This document shows, one piece after another, positions 55,855 through 64,000 of a stretch of 64,000 bases of DNA. Positions within the stretch are counted from its first letter, which is position 1. Every line of letters starts with the position of its first letter. A model generated the notes under the pieces. The model searched no databases and had not been told where the DNA came from. It saw only the letters and a list, made by a program, of their open reading frames with translations. Both the position numbers and the translations under genes were made by a program. The DNA comes from an uncultured Alphaproteobacteria bacterium (lineage in GTDB: Bacteria; Pseudomonadota; Alphaproteobacteria; Rs-D84): contig CALXOX010000001.1 in assembly GCA_944390125.1 (NCBI GenBank), positions 332,990 through 396,989 of the forward strand. The letters are read 5' to 3'.

Positions 55855-56023
55855 CTACCAATGCGGGGCGTGATAACCTCTGAAGTTGTCGGAAACGACA
55901 TAAAACATTTACTCCAACTAAGCGTTGCAGGTTGGAGGGTCGTGATATATATGAATAAACGACGCTATTACTTCAATAGTTATCAACCTCCAACCGCCAT
56001 TAGTCAGGCGGCGTTTTTATTTG
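55855..56023 (+). ncRNA. Structured RNA element, copy 3
   Basis: A diverged copy of the element at 51.4-51.8 kb. Hairpin TGTCG / CGACA; CTCCAAC (55912-55918); GGTTGGAGG (55930-55938); hairpin A GTCGT-[GATATATATGAATAA]-ACGAC; hairpin B CTATT-ACTTC-AATAG; CCTCCAACC (55987-55995); terminator CCGCC-ATTAGTCA-GGCGG plus T-tract. Stem sequences differ from copies 1 and 2 yet remain paired, and the loop of hairpin A is again 15 nt with the same end TGAATAA. A promoter is not clear. It is the leader region of a Cys-rich exported protein, 30 bp before its start. Confidence 0.65.
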
Positions 56024-56052
56024 CATTTTTTGCAAAAAATAGGGGAAATACT

Positions 56053-56643
56053 ATGAAGAAAATATTATGTTTAATTAGCTTACTTTTGTGTGATGCGGCA
56101 TTTGCGGTGGGGACACCTACACTCTATTACTGTAATTGTGGGCCTGGTTATGAAAGTACTAATAGCGTTTATAATCGTTTGGATGCGTGTAAAAGTTCAA
56201 GTGATACAGAATGTATAGTGTCATCTTCGTCAACTGGATTTGTGTACAGAATGTCATATCAGGAAGCAGAACCAGCCTGTGGTGTGTGTCAGTGTTATTC
56301 AACTGTAAATGACTGGGAGTATAGCAGCTATTGTACGGTAAAAAGGACTAATATCAGAGTTTATGATAGCGGTGAGTTTTCAACAACTTGCAATTATGAA
56401 TTTGAAACAGACGTTGGGTGTGATGACGGATGTTATATGGAGTGGTATGAACCTCAGGATCGTGATATTGGGTGTACAAGCTGTCCCAGAGTTTCTGATG
56501 ATTGGACAGATTGTTATGGAAGAAGCAAAATAGGAAATAAACAAGGAATAGATGGATGCTGGCTTCCTTATTGTGGTAATATGGACGATGAAACTGGTAC
56601 TTGGGTTATTACGGAAGACGAAAAATGCTTTTATCAACAGTAA
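56053..56643 (+). CDS. Cysteine-rich exported protein
   Basis: A 196-residue protein with a signal peptide (about 1-18, ending AAFAVG) and about 17 cysteines in the mature part, many in CxC, CxxC or CxxxC pairs (YCNCGPGY, CGVCQCY, DVGCDDGCY, GCTSCPR), so it is probably a disulfide-stabilised secreted or surface protein. I recognise no family. The reading frame is open upstream to 55777, but that part is the structured RNA; the ATG at 56053 is preceded by AGGGGAAA and starts the signal peptide. Its RNA leader suggests regulated expression. Confidence 0.7.
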   Translation: MKKILCLISLLLCDAAFAVGTPTLYYCNCGPGYESTNSVYNRLDACKSSSDTECIVSSSSTGFVYRMSYQEAEPACGVCQCYSTVNDWEYSSYCTVKRTNIRVYDSGEFSTTCNYEFETDVGCDDGCYMEWYEPQDRDIGCTSCPRVSDDWTDCYGRSKIGNKQGIDGCWLPYCGNMDDETGTWVITEDEKCFYQQ

Positions 56644-56652
56644 TAATATAAC

Positions 56653-57117
56653 TTATTGATTTCTTTTCTTTCTAAATTCGTCCAATGAAACAACGCGACC
56701 GTTGTCTGGTACTGTGTCTGGTTTTTCTTCCAATGGTAATTCCATATCATTATCTGCAGCGGCCGCACCTTTCGGATGAAAAGATAGCATAAAGTCAACT
56801 GATGGGTCTTTGAATTCAACCAGCGCAGAAAAAGGAACGCGAATAAAGAAAGGTCTGCCGTCAAAGGTCAATTGTACACCAAATTCTTTATCTGAAACGT
56901 GTAAGTTATTATAAGAATACTGTAAAACAATTGTCATTATATCTGGATAACGAATTCTTAAAAAATCAGGCAGAACAACGCCAGGGGCACGGGTTTTAAA
57001 TGTTATATAAAAATGAGTACCATCGCCCAAACCGTTAAATTGTGCGTGTATCAACGCTTCTTTAACTACGGATTTTAATGCGTTATCTAATAATGCTTGA
57101 TAATCAATTTTGCTCAT
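56653..57117 (-). CDS. sspB: ClpXP adaptor SspB (alphaproteobacterial type)
   Basis: Delivers ssrA-tagged proteins to ClpXP. 154 residues: substrate-binding domain with HFYITFKTRAPGVVLPDFLR, MTIVLQYSYNNLHVSD and RPFFIRVPFSALVEFKDPSVDFMLSF, the pattern of the alphaproteobacterial SspB, then an acidic linker and a short ClpX-binding tail (VVSLDEFRKKRNQ, with VVxLDxFRK). It overlaps the recF 3' end by 14 bp. Confidence 0.95.
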   Translation of the reverse strand: MSKIDYQALLDNALKSVVKEALIHAQFNGLGDGTHFYITFKTRAPGVVLPDFLRIRYPDIMTIVLQYSYNNLHVSDKEFGVQLTFDGRPFFIRVPFSALVEFKDPSVDFMLSFHPKGAAAADNDMELPLEEKPDTVPDNGRVVSLDEFRKKRNQ

Positions 57118-58201
57118 CTGTATTCTCCGGCACCAGTATATTATTTATTTCACCATCCTTGCAAGCAACAAATACCGCATTTGGTACATCTTTGAAAACA
57201 TCTGGATCTAAACCAGTTGCCCATACCTGTGCATCGGCAGCACCCAAATCGCGGAATAGTCTGGCACGTGCGTCTGAATCTAGGTGTGCAGCTGCTTCGT
57301 CCAATAATATCAGTGGTCTGCGATTTGTTTTTGTATGTATAAGTTTAGCATGCGCCAAAATTAAATTTAATAAAACCGTTTTTTGTTGTCCGGTACTTGT
57401 TAAAGATGCAGGTAAGTTTAATTTCTTATTAAATACTCCAAAGTCAGATTTGTGTGGACCGTCCAAAATCATTTTGTCTCCGACTAACTCACGGTTATTT
57501 TGAAGATAATTTAAGTATTGTCTTTCTGCCTCGCCAGTTGTTGCACCGTCTATCAGCATTTGTTCGACAAGTCCCGATACAGTTACGGCGCAATTTGTCA
57601 GAAAGTAATTTAATTCGCCCGCATATTGAATACGTGCGGCGGCAATTGCAACAGATGTTCCGGCGATTTGTTCGTCTAATGCATCAAGCCAATTTTTGTC
57701 GCTGCCGTTTTTTATAGCGAATGCACGTTCTGATAATAGTTTTGAAAGGCGTGCCACCCTGCCCCCGTGAGATGTATCAAAACTTGTTGCCAGTCTATCA
57801 AAGAAAGCACGACGTTCTGATGCTGCATCAACAAATAGTCTGTCTTCACGTGGTGTCAACCATACCATTCGTAATATATTGCTAAGGTTACCAAGTGTGG
57901 CACTGTCACCGTCTATTTTGGCTCGTCGATTAGAATCATTATTTGTAAAATATACAGAAATTTCTGTTTCGTCATTTAATTCTGCTGTGATTGAAAAGCA
58001 TCCGTCTCCATTAAATTTTGCAATTTCAGCCATTGGTGCTCCGCGAAGTCCTTTGTCGCCAGATAGCATGGATACGGCTTCTAATATAGCAGTTTTGCCT
58101 GCACCATTTGGTCCAGTAATGATAACATTGCGACGACCGTGCGTTATTATTCGTGCTGTCGTATGATTGCGAAAATTATAAAGAGTAATTGTTTCAATCA
58201 T
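57104..58201 (-). CDS. recF: DNA replication and repair protein RecF
   Basis: SMC-like ATPase loading RecA at gaps. 365 residues: TLYNFRNHTTA at the N-terminus, Walker A GPNGAGKTAILEAV, RRAFFDRLA, the signature STGQQKTVLLNLILAHA and Walker B RPLILLDEAAAHLD. I use the ATG at 58201; the frame can be extended to a TTG at 58216 but no ribosome binding site supports it. dnaN and gyrB, frequent neighbours, are not adjacent. Confidence 0.95.
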   Translation of the reverse strand: MIETITLYNFRNHTTARIITHGRRNVIITGPNGAGKTAILEAVSMLSGDKGLRGAPMAEIAKFNGDGCFSITAELNDETEISVYFTNNDSNRRAKIDGDSATLGNLSNILRMVWLTPREDRLFVDAASERRAFFDRLATSFDTSHGGRVARLSKLLSERAFAIKNGSDKNWLDALDEQIAGTSVAIAAARIQYAGELNYFLTNCAVTVSGLVEQMLIDGATTGEAERQYLNYLQNNRELVGDKMILDGPHKSDFGVFNKKLNLPASLTSTGQQKTVLLNLILAHAKLIHTKTNRRPLILLDEAAAHLDSDARARLFRDLGAADAQVWATGLDPDVFKDVPNAVFVACKDGEINNILVPENTDEQN

Positions 58202-58248
58202 AGCCGGATGATACAACGTTTCTAAGAAAAATACAAAAGAAAAGCAAA

Positions 58249-58278
58249 ACGAAACGCCCGTATTGGTGGGCGTTTAAA
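58249..58278 (-). terminator. Terminator of tRNA-Cys
   Basis: Minus strand AACGCCC-ACCAATAC-GGGCGTT followed by TCGTTTTG. Confidence 0.75.
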
Positions 58279-58280
58279 TT

Positions 58281-58354
58281 TGGAGGCCTGGGTCGGAATC
58301 GAACCGGCATACAAGGATTTGCAGTCCTCTGCATAACCACTCTGCCACCAGGCC
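58281..58354 (-). tRNA. tRNA-Cys (anticodon GCA)
   Basis: A 74-nt cloverleaf: acceptor GGCCTGG / CCAGGCC, U73 as usual for tRNA-Cys, anticodon loop CTGCAAA (GCA), T-loop TTCGATT, encoded CCA. Confidence 0.96.
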
Positions 58355-58369
58355 AAGTTTTGTGTACCT

Positions 58370-58398
58370 ATACTAAGCAAAAAAAAATTGTAATTCAA
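58370..58398 (-). promoter_or_regulatory. Promoter of tRNA-Cys
   Basis: Minus strand TTGAAT, 17-nt spacer, TAGTAT, ending 15 bp before the tRNA. Confidence 0.6.
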
Positions 58399-58450
58399 CA
58401 TAAAAATTGTATTATATAATATATTTTGTATCATGGGGGACAGGAGAGTT

Positions 58451-59779
58451 ATGAAGAAAATTCTAGCAGTTTTGTGCTTGCTGCCGACTAGTGTCTTGGC
58501 GGCAACGGATAATTGCCGTACGATGGAAATGGTCCCAGAAGGTGAATTGACACTGCAACAAGTAATTGAATTGGGGTTATGTCGTAATCCAGAAACAGCA
58601 TCCGCTTATTTATCGTTGGAATCTGCAAGATTTAATAAAAATGCTGGGTATGCTCAGTACTTACCTAGTGTTAGTGTTTCTGGTTCTGCCAGTTTGCCTT
58701 ATCGCAACCAGGAATGGTCTGATTGGTCTTATGGAGCATCAATTTCTGCGTCTTATTTAATTTTTGATTTTGGCAAGCGTTTGTCTGATGTAAATCAGTT
58801 GATATCGACGTGGCGTGCGACTGGGTTTGATTACAGCGAATCAGTTCAGAATTATGTTTATGGTGTAATTGGTGCATATTATGCGCTGTTGAATGCAGAT
58901 GCGGACGTAAAAACAGCACAGGCTGTTAAAGATGTATCGCAGACAGCAAAAGATACGGCGGATACAAAATTCAAGGCAGGTGCAGTTGCCAAGGCGGACG
59001 TGTTAAAGGCTGATGTTACATTGTCTAGCAGTATTTTGGATTTAGAGCGTGCGAAGAATAATCGTGAAATTGCGAAGGGAAATTTGTTGGCAAAACTGTC
59101 CTTTCCATCGGAGCAAGAGATAGAAATTGCCGATATGCCATCTGATTTTGGGTCTGAAGAAGAAAACAAAAGCATAGAAGAATTGATTGCAGAGGCGCGT
59201 GAAAAACGCCCTGACCTGTTGCGTGCGACAGCGAACAAGGATGCAGCGTGGCATCGTAGAAACAGTGCATTTTTATCTAATTTGCCAAGTATTTCTGCAA
59301 GTGGTAGTTTGTCTTGGAATAATATTCCGTCAGACGTGTTTAATGCGGGGCAAGACGAGTGGAGTGGCAGTATAGGTATTCGGGCGTCTATGCCTATATT
59401 TGCGGGATTTGCAAATATGTATAACGTACGTTCGGCTCAAGCGAATTATGAACGCGCCAAGGAACAGGAACGTTTAACGGTTGATAATGCGATGCTGGAT
59501 GTATTCACAGCATATCAGAATTATAAGACCGCTCAGATGGTTCTGAAGCAGACAGAAGTCCTGTTGGCTTCCGCAAAAGAATCTGAAAATGTTACTGCCG
59601 GTATGTATAAGGTTGGTAAAGCAACGATGTTAGATTGGCAGACGTCTTTAGCAGATTTGTCTGATGCGCACAAACAAAACAATGCCGCGAAATACGATTT
59701 GTTTACAAAGCGTGCTGCTTTGGCATTGGCAATTGGCGATATTAAAGAGGGTTTAATGGAGGAAGAAGTAGATGAATAA
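58451..59779 (+). CDS. TolC-family outer-membrane efflux protein
   Basis: Outer-membrane channel of a tripartite pump. 442 residues with a signal peptide (about 1-17, ending SVLAAT), two homologous OEP repeats with long helices (about 75-215, 270-430) and the coiled-coil pattern SLESARFNKNAGYAQYLPSVS ... AQAVKDVSQTAKDTADTKFKAGAVAKADVLKADVTL. I use the ATG at 58451, preceded by ACAGGAGAG; the longer frame adds a few residues before the signal peptide. It overlaps macA by 8 bp, so the two are coupled. Confidence 0.92.
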   Translation: MKKILAVLCLLPTSVLAATDNCRTMEMVPEGELTLQQVIELGLCRNPETASAYLSLESARFNKNAGYAQYLPSVSVSGSASLPYRNQEWSDWSYGASISASYLIFDFGKRLSDVNQLISTWRATGFDYSESVQNYVYGVIGAYYALLNADADVKTAQAVKDVSQTAKDTADTKFKAGAVAKADVLKADVTLSSSILDLERAKNNREIAKGNLLAKLSFPSEQEIEIADMPSDFGSEEENKSIEELIAEAREKRPDLLRATANKDAAWHRRNSAFLSNLPSISASGSLSWNNIPSDVFNAGQDEWSGSIGIRASMPIFAGFANMYNVRSAQANYERAKEQERLTVDNAMLDVFTAYQNYKTAQMVLKQTEVLLASAKESENVTAGMYKVGKATMLDWQTSLADLSDAHKQNNAAKYDLFTKRAALALAIGDIKEGLMEEEVDE

Positions 59780-60956
59780 GGAAGAAAAGAAAAAAGGTGG
59801 ACTTTGGTCATGGATAAAACGCCGTAAATGGTGGATTCTTCTTGTTGCCATAGTTGCTGGGACTGCTGTTTATTTTATGGGTGGCAGCAGCAATAATCAG
59901 GGAACTGGTTTTGCAACCGCAACAATTACCAAAGGGGATTTGCGACAGGTTGTGACCGCAACTGGTGAAATTCAGCCATTAAACACCATAAATGTGGGCT
60001 CTCAGGTAAGTGGTACAATTGAAGCAATTTACGTTGACTATAATTCAAAAGTGAAAAAAGGAGATGTTCTGTTAAAAATAGAACCATCTGTGTTGCAGGC
60101 GTCTGTAGATGAGGCGTATGCATCTTTGGTAAGTTCTGAGTCTCAGCGTAATTATGCGAAAAGCGAATACGAACGTAATAAGACACTATTTGATGCGGGA
60201 TTTATTTCACGTGCAGAATTAGAGCAGTCTCAAACAACTTATGAACAGGCCGAGCAGAATGTGAATAAGATGAAATCACAATATGATCGTGCTGTGACGA
60301 ATTTGGGATATGCTACAATTACTTCTCCTGTTGATGGTACAGTTATTTCCCGTCAGGTGGACGTTGGACAAACTGTTGCTGCATCATTCCAGACACCAGA
60401 TTTGTTTGAAATTGCAGAGGATTTGTCTCAGATGCAAATTGAAACATCTGTATCAGAAGCCGATATTGGTATGATTGCGGAAGGTCAGTCTGTGACGTTC
60501 ACAGTTGATGCGTATCCAAGTCAAACCTTTGAAGGATTTGTACGTCAGGTGCGTTTGTCCCCGACCATCACATCGAACGTTGTTGTGTACACGGTTGTAA
60601 TTGATGTAGATAACACAGATTTGCGCTTAAAGCCTGGTATGACAGCGTTTGTAACAATACTAATTTCTGAAAAGAAAGATATATGGAAGGTTCAAAATTC
60701 CGCGTTGATTCTGCGTAGCTTTGACGGTATTGTTGCGGATCCTGGCGACGCAACGCCAAGCGACCATTTGGCAATTCAACGCATGGTAAATGGTGAACCA
60801 ACAGTCGTTTTGGTGCCTTATGAAAAAGGGCTTGTAACTGCAACAGAAACAGAAATTATTTCTGACGAGATTCAAGAAGGCGACAGAATAATATTTGGCC
60901 GTTATGGTTTATCTTCGACAGGTTCGTCTAGTATGCGTATGGGACCACCAATGTAA
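59772..60956 (+). CDS. macA: MacA-like membrane fusion protein
   Basis: Periplasmic adaptor joining a MacB-type pump to its TolC-like channel. 394 residues: an N-terminal membrane anchor (about 16-36), lipoyl half-domains (TGEIQPLNTINVGSQVSGTI, SPVDGTVISRQVDVGQTV), an alpha-hairpin (about 105-180) and beta-barrel/MP domains. It is placed between the channel gene and the split macB genes. A terminator follows, so the ATPase and permease genes may be a separate transcript. Confidence 0.93.
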   Translation: MNKEEKKKGGLWSWIKRRKWWILLVAIVAGTAVYFMGGSSNNQGTGFATATITKGDLRQVVTATGEIQPLNTINVGSQVSGTIEAIYVDYNSKVKKGDVLLKIEPSVLQASVDEAYASLVSSESQRNYAKSEYERNKTLFDAGFISRAELEQSQTTYEQAEQNVNKMKSQYDRAVTNLGYATITSPVDGTVISRQVDVGQTVAASFQTPDLFEIAEDLSQMQIETSVSEADIGMIAEGQSVTFTVDAYPSQTFEGFVRQVRLSPTITSNVVVYTVVIDVDNTDLRLKPGMTAFVTILISEKKDIWKVQNSALILRSFDGIVADPGDATPSDHLAIQRMVNGEPTVVLVPYEKGLVTATETEIISDEIQEGDRIIFGRYGLSSTGSSSMRMGPPM

Positions 60957-60963
60957 AAAAATT

Positions 60964-60992
60964 AGATAGCGGGGCAAGTGCCCCGTTATTTT
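60964..60992 (+). terminator. Terminator after macA
   Basis: AGCGGGGC-AAGT-GCCCCGTT followed by ATTTTTT. Confidence 0.8.
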
Positions 60993-61048
60993 TTGTAAAA
61001 ATTTTCGTCATAAATGATATAATTTTCTGGGTAAAGAGAGAATGTAAT

Positions 61049-61792
61049 ATGAAGAAAACTAACGGGAAAAAATCAGACGTAAATATTATTTCTATGAACA
61101 AAATTTGTAAAAGTTTCCCCGTTGAAATGGGGGGCGAACAGCAAGTTTTGTTTGATATAACTTTTGATGTAAATCAGGGTGAATTTGTATCCATTATGGG
61201 GCCGTCTGGCAGTGGAAAATCAACATGTATGAATATAATTGGTGCATTGGATACGCCTACTAGTGGTACGTATAAATTGTACGGGAAAGATGTTACTAAT
61301 TTATCATCGGATGAGTTGGCAATTGTCAGAAATGAATATATTGGATTTGTATTTCAGCAGTTTAATTTATTATCGAAACGTAGTGTGCTAGATAATGTAA
61401 TGATGCCGTTGATGTATCGTGGTCTGCCGATGAGTGAACGCATAAGACGGGCTCGTGAAATGTTAAAACGGGTTGGACTGGAAAAGTTTGAATCTTACTT
61501 GCCGACTCAGTTGTCGGGTGGTATGAAACAGCGTGTTGCAATTGCGCGTGCATTGGCAGGCGATCCAAAGTTGATTTTGGCAGACGAACCAACTGGTGCC
61601 TTGGACAGTAAGATGGGAAATGAAATTCTGCAATTTTTCAAAAAATTGAATGAAGAGATGGGTATTACAATCGTAATGATTACTCATGAATTTGAAATTG
61701 CGCAGTATTCAAACCGTTTAATTCACATCTACGACGGCCATATAACTTATGATGGTAAAGTTCCGCGTGACGAAAAGGTATTACAGAAATAA
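61049..61792 (+). CDS. ABC transporter ATPase (MacB/LolD type)
   Basis: ATP-hydrolysing subunit of the efflux ABC transporter. 247 residues: Walker A GPSGSGKSTCMNIIGALD, Q-loop FQQFNLL, signature LSGGMKQRVAIARAL, Walker B LILADEPTGALD and the switch His in VMITHE. The first 14 residues are a basic extension. In E. coli MacB the ATPase and permease are one chain; here they are two genes, 15 bp apart. It has a Shine-Dalgarno-like AGAGAGAA and a TATAAT box upstream. Confidence 0.94.
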   Translation: MKKTNGKKSDVNIISMNKICKSFPVEMGGEQQVLFDITFDVNQGEFVSIMGPSGSGKSTCMNIIGALDTPTSGTYKLYGKDVTNLSSDELAIVRNEYIGFVFQQFNLLSKRSVLDNVMMPLMYRGLPMSERIRRAREMLKRVGLEKFESYLPTQLSGGMKQRVAIARALAGDPKLILADEPTGALDSKMGNEILQFFKKLNEEMGITIVMITHEFEIAQYSNRLIHIYDGHITYDGKVPRDEKVLQK

Positions 61793-61807
61793 AAAGCAGG
61801 TAAGAAA

Positions 61808-63025
61808 ATGACTTTTAATGATATTATGAAAGAATCTTGGTTGTCTATTAGTGGCAACAAAGTCCGTTCGTTTTTGACTGTATTGGGTATAGTTATTGGC
61901 GTTATGGCAGTTGTTATAATGGTTGCTGTTGGTGAAACTGTATCAAAACAGATAAGCGACCAATTTTCATCATTGGGAACAAATACTATTATGATACGTG
62001 CAGGTGCTGCGCAAAGCGCGGGCGTCAGAACAGGAAATCGCCAAACTTTAACGACACAGGATGCGGAATTTATAGGTCAGTTGCCAGATGTTGCTTCGTT
62101 CAGCCCGGTTCAAAACGCGGCTGCGCAGGTAATTTATGGTAATCAAAACTGGGCTACATCAATGGTTGGTGTTTATCCTGGTTATGAGCAGGTCCAAAAC
62201 CTGGAAATGGAATACGGCACATTTTTCAACCAGGCAGCGGTTAGAAATGGTTCTACATATGCTATAATCGGACCAAAAACGGCAGAAGAGTTAGGTATGC
62301 CAGAGAATCCAGTAGGCGAGATAATTCGTGTTCTGAATGTACCTCTTACTGTTATAGGTATGACAAAAGAGCGTGGTGATTCTGCCATGGGAAGTCAGGA
62401 CGATATGATAATAATTCCTATTACAACGTTAAAAAAACGTTTACAGGGTAGTCGTTTTCCAAATGCAGTAAGCATGATAACAATAAAATTAAAAGAAGGT
62501 GCAGACAATGCGCTGGTGATAGAACAGATTACTGCCCTACTTCGCGAACGCCATAAATTGGCAGATGATGCTGCAGATGATTTCCAGATTATGGATATGA
62601 AACAGGTTATGGAAGCAATGGATACTGTTACTGGCTATATGACACTGCTGTTAGTTGCCATTGCGGCCGTATCATTGTTGGTTGGTTCTATTGGTATTAT
62701 GAACATGATGCTGGTATCAGTTGCTGAACGTACGCGTGAAATTGGTATACGTAAAGCAATTGGTGCACGCGAAAGACATATTATCGTTCAATTCTTATCA
62801 GAAACAATTTTGATATCTTTTATGGGTTCTATGGCAGGTTTATTACTGGGGGTTGGTTTATCACAAGGAATAGGAAGATTTGTTCTTGGGTATAACGTTC
62901 CATTCAGTGCATGGCCTGTTGTTGTATCTGTAACTGTTGCAGTTGTTGTTGGATTGGCATCTGGTGTTATGCCGGCAATGAAAGCCGCAAAATTGAATCC
63001 AATAGATAGTTTAAGATACGAATAA
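61808..63025 (+). CDS. ABC transporter permease (MacB/FtsX type)
   Basis: Membrane subunit of the MacB-type transporter, powering export by mechanotransmission. 405 residues: first membrane helix at about 20-45 (VRSFLTVLGIVIGVMAVVIM), a large periplasmic MacB_PCD domain (about 45-275), then three helices (about 280-305, 330-355 and 365-390) with the family signature AERTREIGIRKAIGA and the ending AAKLNPIDSLRYE. Confidence 0.95.
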   Translation: MTFNDIMKESWLSISGNKVRSFLTVLGIVIGVMAVVIMVAVGETVSKQISDQFSSLGTNTIMIRAGAAQSAGVRTGNRQTLTTQDAEFIGQLPDVASFSPVQNAAAQVIYGNQNWATSMVGVYPGYEQVQNLEMEYGTFFNQAAVRNGSTYAIIGPKTAEELGMPENPVGEIIRVLNVPLTVIGMTKERGDSAMGSQDDMIIIPITTLKKRLQGSRFPNAVSMITIKLKEGADNALVIEQITALLRERHKLADDAADDFQIMDMKQVMEAMDTVTGYMTLLLVAIAAVSLLVGSIGIMNMMLVSVAERTREIGIRKAIGARERHIIVQFLSETILISFMGSMAGLLLGVGLSQGIGRFVLGYNVPFSAWPVVVSVTVAVVVGLASGVMPAMKAAKLNPIDSLRYE

Positions 63026-63032
63026 GAAAGCA

Positions 63033-63060
63033 AAACATCCGCTTTGCGGGTGTTTTTTTT
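63033..63060 (+). terminator. Terminator after the permease gene
   Basis: ACATCCGC-TTT-GCGGGTGT followed by eight T. Confidence 0.9.
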
Positions 63061-63110
63061 ATGTCTAATTTAATTGACGAATCTTATATTTGTGTTATTG
63101 TTTTGCTGTC

Positions 63111-64000
63111 ATGAATAAAGATTTTTTGATAGATTTTTATGTAAAGTATTTAAATTTGGTGGACAAATTATTGCCCGTAGGTGGCTTTGTTCGAAGATTG
63201 CCGTATGTTTTGGTGTTTAAGACTACAAATTATTGTTGGTATAATTGCCTGCATTGCTGTGAAAATTCTGGACCTGACCAAGCGAAATATTATATCCCTG
63301 CACCAGTAATTAAAAGTTATATATCGCAGGCTTTAACTGACCCAACATTTTCTAAAAATGTTGTTTTTACTGGCGGTGAAATAATGTCTTCGTACCGTTT
63401 TGGTGATAAAAATTACGTTCCGGAATTATTGACGTTTTGTCAAAAAAACGGTGTCGGTGTAAATATAAAAACTAATGCTGCTTGGGTAAATGCGGATTTC
63501 GGAAAGAAAATTTTTGATGATTTAAGCGAAGTTATTTCAAATGGCAAACCATACAGTTTGCAGATATCGGTGTCTTTAGATAATTATCACAAAAACAGTC
63601 TAAAAAACTGTATAGGATTTATAAAAGGATTGCATAAAAGGGATAATATGCACACAATTGTACATTTATCTTCGTTTGATAAGGATAAGTATTTATACAC
63701 AGAATTATGCAACGGGTTAAGAAAAGAAGGTATTAAATTAAATCAGGCGATTTTTTCTGATGGAAGAATTTTGGACGTTGCTGGGGACAAATTGATATTA
63801 GTTGCATCAAGTGCAGTATTGTTTAATGGTGGGCGTGCTGTACAACTAGAAGAAGCTCAAAAAATAGCGTTCCCTCAATTTTCTTTTTTATCGCCGAACA
63901 AGCAGGTTTTAATGGCGTTTGATTCTTTTGGTTGTGTTACGCTTGGGGAAAATTCTGGTCGCAAGATAAACACAAAATGGAAGCACAATGAAGAGGAAAT
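63111..64000 (+). CDS. Radical SAM protein, 3' end outside the window
   Basis: The first 296 codons of a gene cut by the right edge. FKTTNYCWYNCLHCCENSG at about residues 36-54 has the radical SAM CxxxCxxC cluster motif (CWYNCLHC); FTGGE at about 86 is the SAM-binding GGE motif, and IKTNAAWV and LQISVSLDNYHK follow as expected for the barrel strands. The overall pattern is close to SPASM/PqqE-like radical SAM enzymes that act on peptides or proteins, but the C-terminal part that would decide this is missing. It follows the MacB terminator, and I see no clear promoter or strong ribosome binding site (only TTTTGCTGTC before the ATG). Confidence 0.85.
   Translation, partial: MNKDFLIDFYVKYLNLVDKLLPVGGFVRRLPYVLVFKTTNYCWYNCLHCCENSGPDQAKYYIPAPVIKSYISQALTDPTFSKNVVFTGGEIMSSYRFGDKNYVPELLTFCQKNGVGVNIKTNAAWVNADFGKKIFDDLSEVISNGKPYSLQISVSLDNYHKNSLKNCIGFIKGLHKRDNMHTIVHLSSFDKDKYLYTELCNGLRKEGIKLNQAIFSDGRILDVAGDKLILVASSAVLFNGGRAVQLEEAQKIAFPQFSFLSPNKQVLMAFDSFGCVTLGENSGRKINTKWKHNEEE

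Noticed and set aside
55777-56052. Long upstream extension of the Cys-rich protein frame
   Set aside because: The stretch is the terminator of mreB and structured RNA copy 3; the signal peptide starts at 56053 with a ribosome binding site.
63061-63114. A 17-codon frame whose stop overlaps the radical SAM start (possible peptide precursor)
   Set aside because: Its ATG lies in the T-tract of the upstream terminator and lacks a Shine-Dalgarno; the peptide has only one Cys and no typical leader/core pattern.

Overview
The window looks like a stretch of chromosome from an uncultured, AT-rich alphaproteobacterium. The reasons are an alpha-type SspB adaptor, LPS genes (lpxC, lpxK, a PagL-like deacylase), a rod-shape cluster (mreC, mreD, mrdA, rodA, with mreB elsewhere), tripartite efflux genes, and generally small, tightly packed genes with short or overlapping junctions. 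A gut- or host-associated alphaproteobacterium with a reduced genome would fit. That placement is inference, since there is no rRNA gene in the window.

Layout. 0-3 kb: two small unknown genes, aspS and a tRNA-Thr, with a T-box-like leader between the tRNA and aspS. 3-5.5 kb: three small cysteine-containing membrane/secreted/unknown genes divergent from a regulator with two ArsR-like domains, then tRNA-Met. 5.6-10.9 kb: PagL-like protein, ung, an HhH glycosylase-like gene, gyrB and a RusA-like gene. 10.9-15.6 kb: pilO-pilP-pilQ-pilR, part of a type IVb pilus assembly machine. 15.7-19 kb: a lipoprotein, then lpxC, lpxK and an acyltransferase. 19-19.3 kb: initiator tRNA whose 3' end is duplicated 165 bp downstream (integration relic). 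19.3-24.7 kb: lipoprotein, ABC-F ATPase, and virB3-virB4 with a secreted HExxH protein. 24.7-27.9 kb: repeat-rich intergenic region, bL36, an HELTH protein, a short SufD-like protein, ychF. 27.9-36.4 kb: long minus-strand run mreC-mreD-mrdA-rodA-topA-dnaG-unknown. 36.5-40.5 kb: rpmI-rplT-pheS-pheT. 40.5-51.3 kb: minus-strand nth, ileS, tRNA-Thr, mnmG, fabG, fabD, queH, metG, tRNA-Val and a tRNA-like pseudogene. 51.3-52 kb: tandem copies of a structured RNA element and a small HTH-like gene. 52-58.4 kb: accC, accB, yidD, rnpA, mreB, a third copy of the RNA element before a Cys-rich exported protein, sspB, recF, tRNA-Cys. 58.4-64 kb: an outer-membrane factor/MacA/MacB-type efflux operon and a radical SAM gene cut by the window edge.

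The two observations I rate highest are RNA-level. First, the aspS leader contains a textbook T-box antiterminator with a UGGC bulge that matches the G73 discriminator of tRNA-Asp; this control is best known from Firmicutes. Second, three copies of an unrecognised structured RNA (two in tandem near 51.4-51.8 kb, one near 55.9 kb) share a 15-nt loop, a branched architecture with compensatory stem changes, and competing helices ahead of an intrinsic terminator. Further points are the repeated arrangement of a tRNA gene followed by a hairpin leader and a synthetase gene of another specificity (aspS, ileS, metG), one palindromic -35 hexamer shared by two divergent promoters, and phased repeats overlapping the virB3-virB4 promoter.
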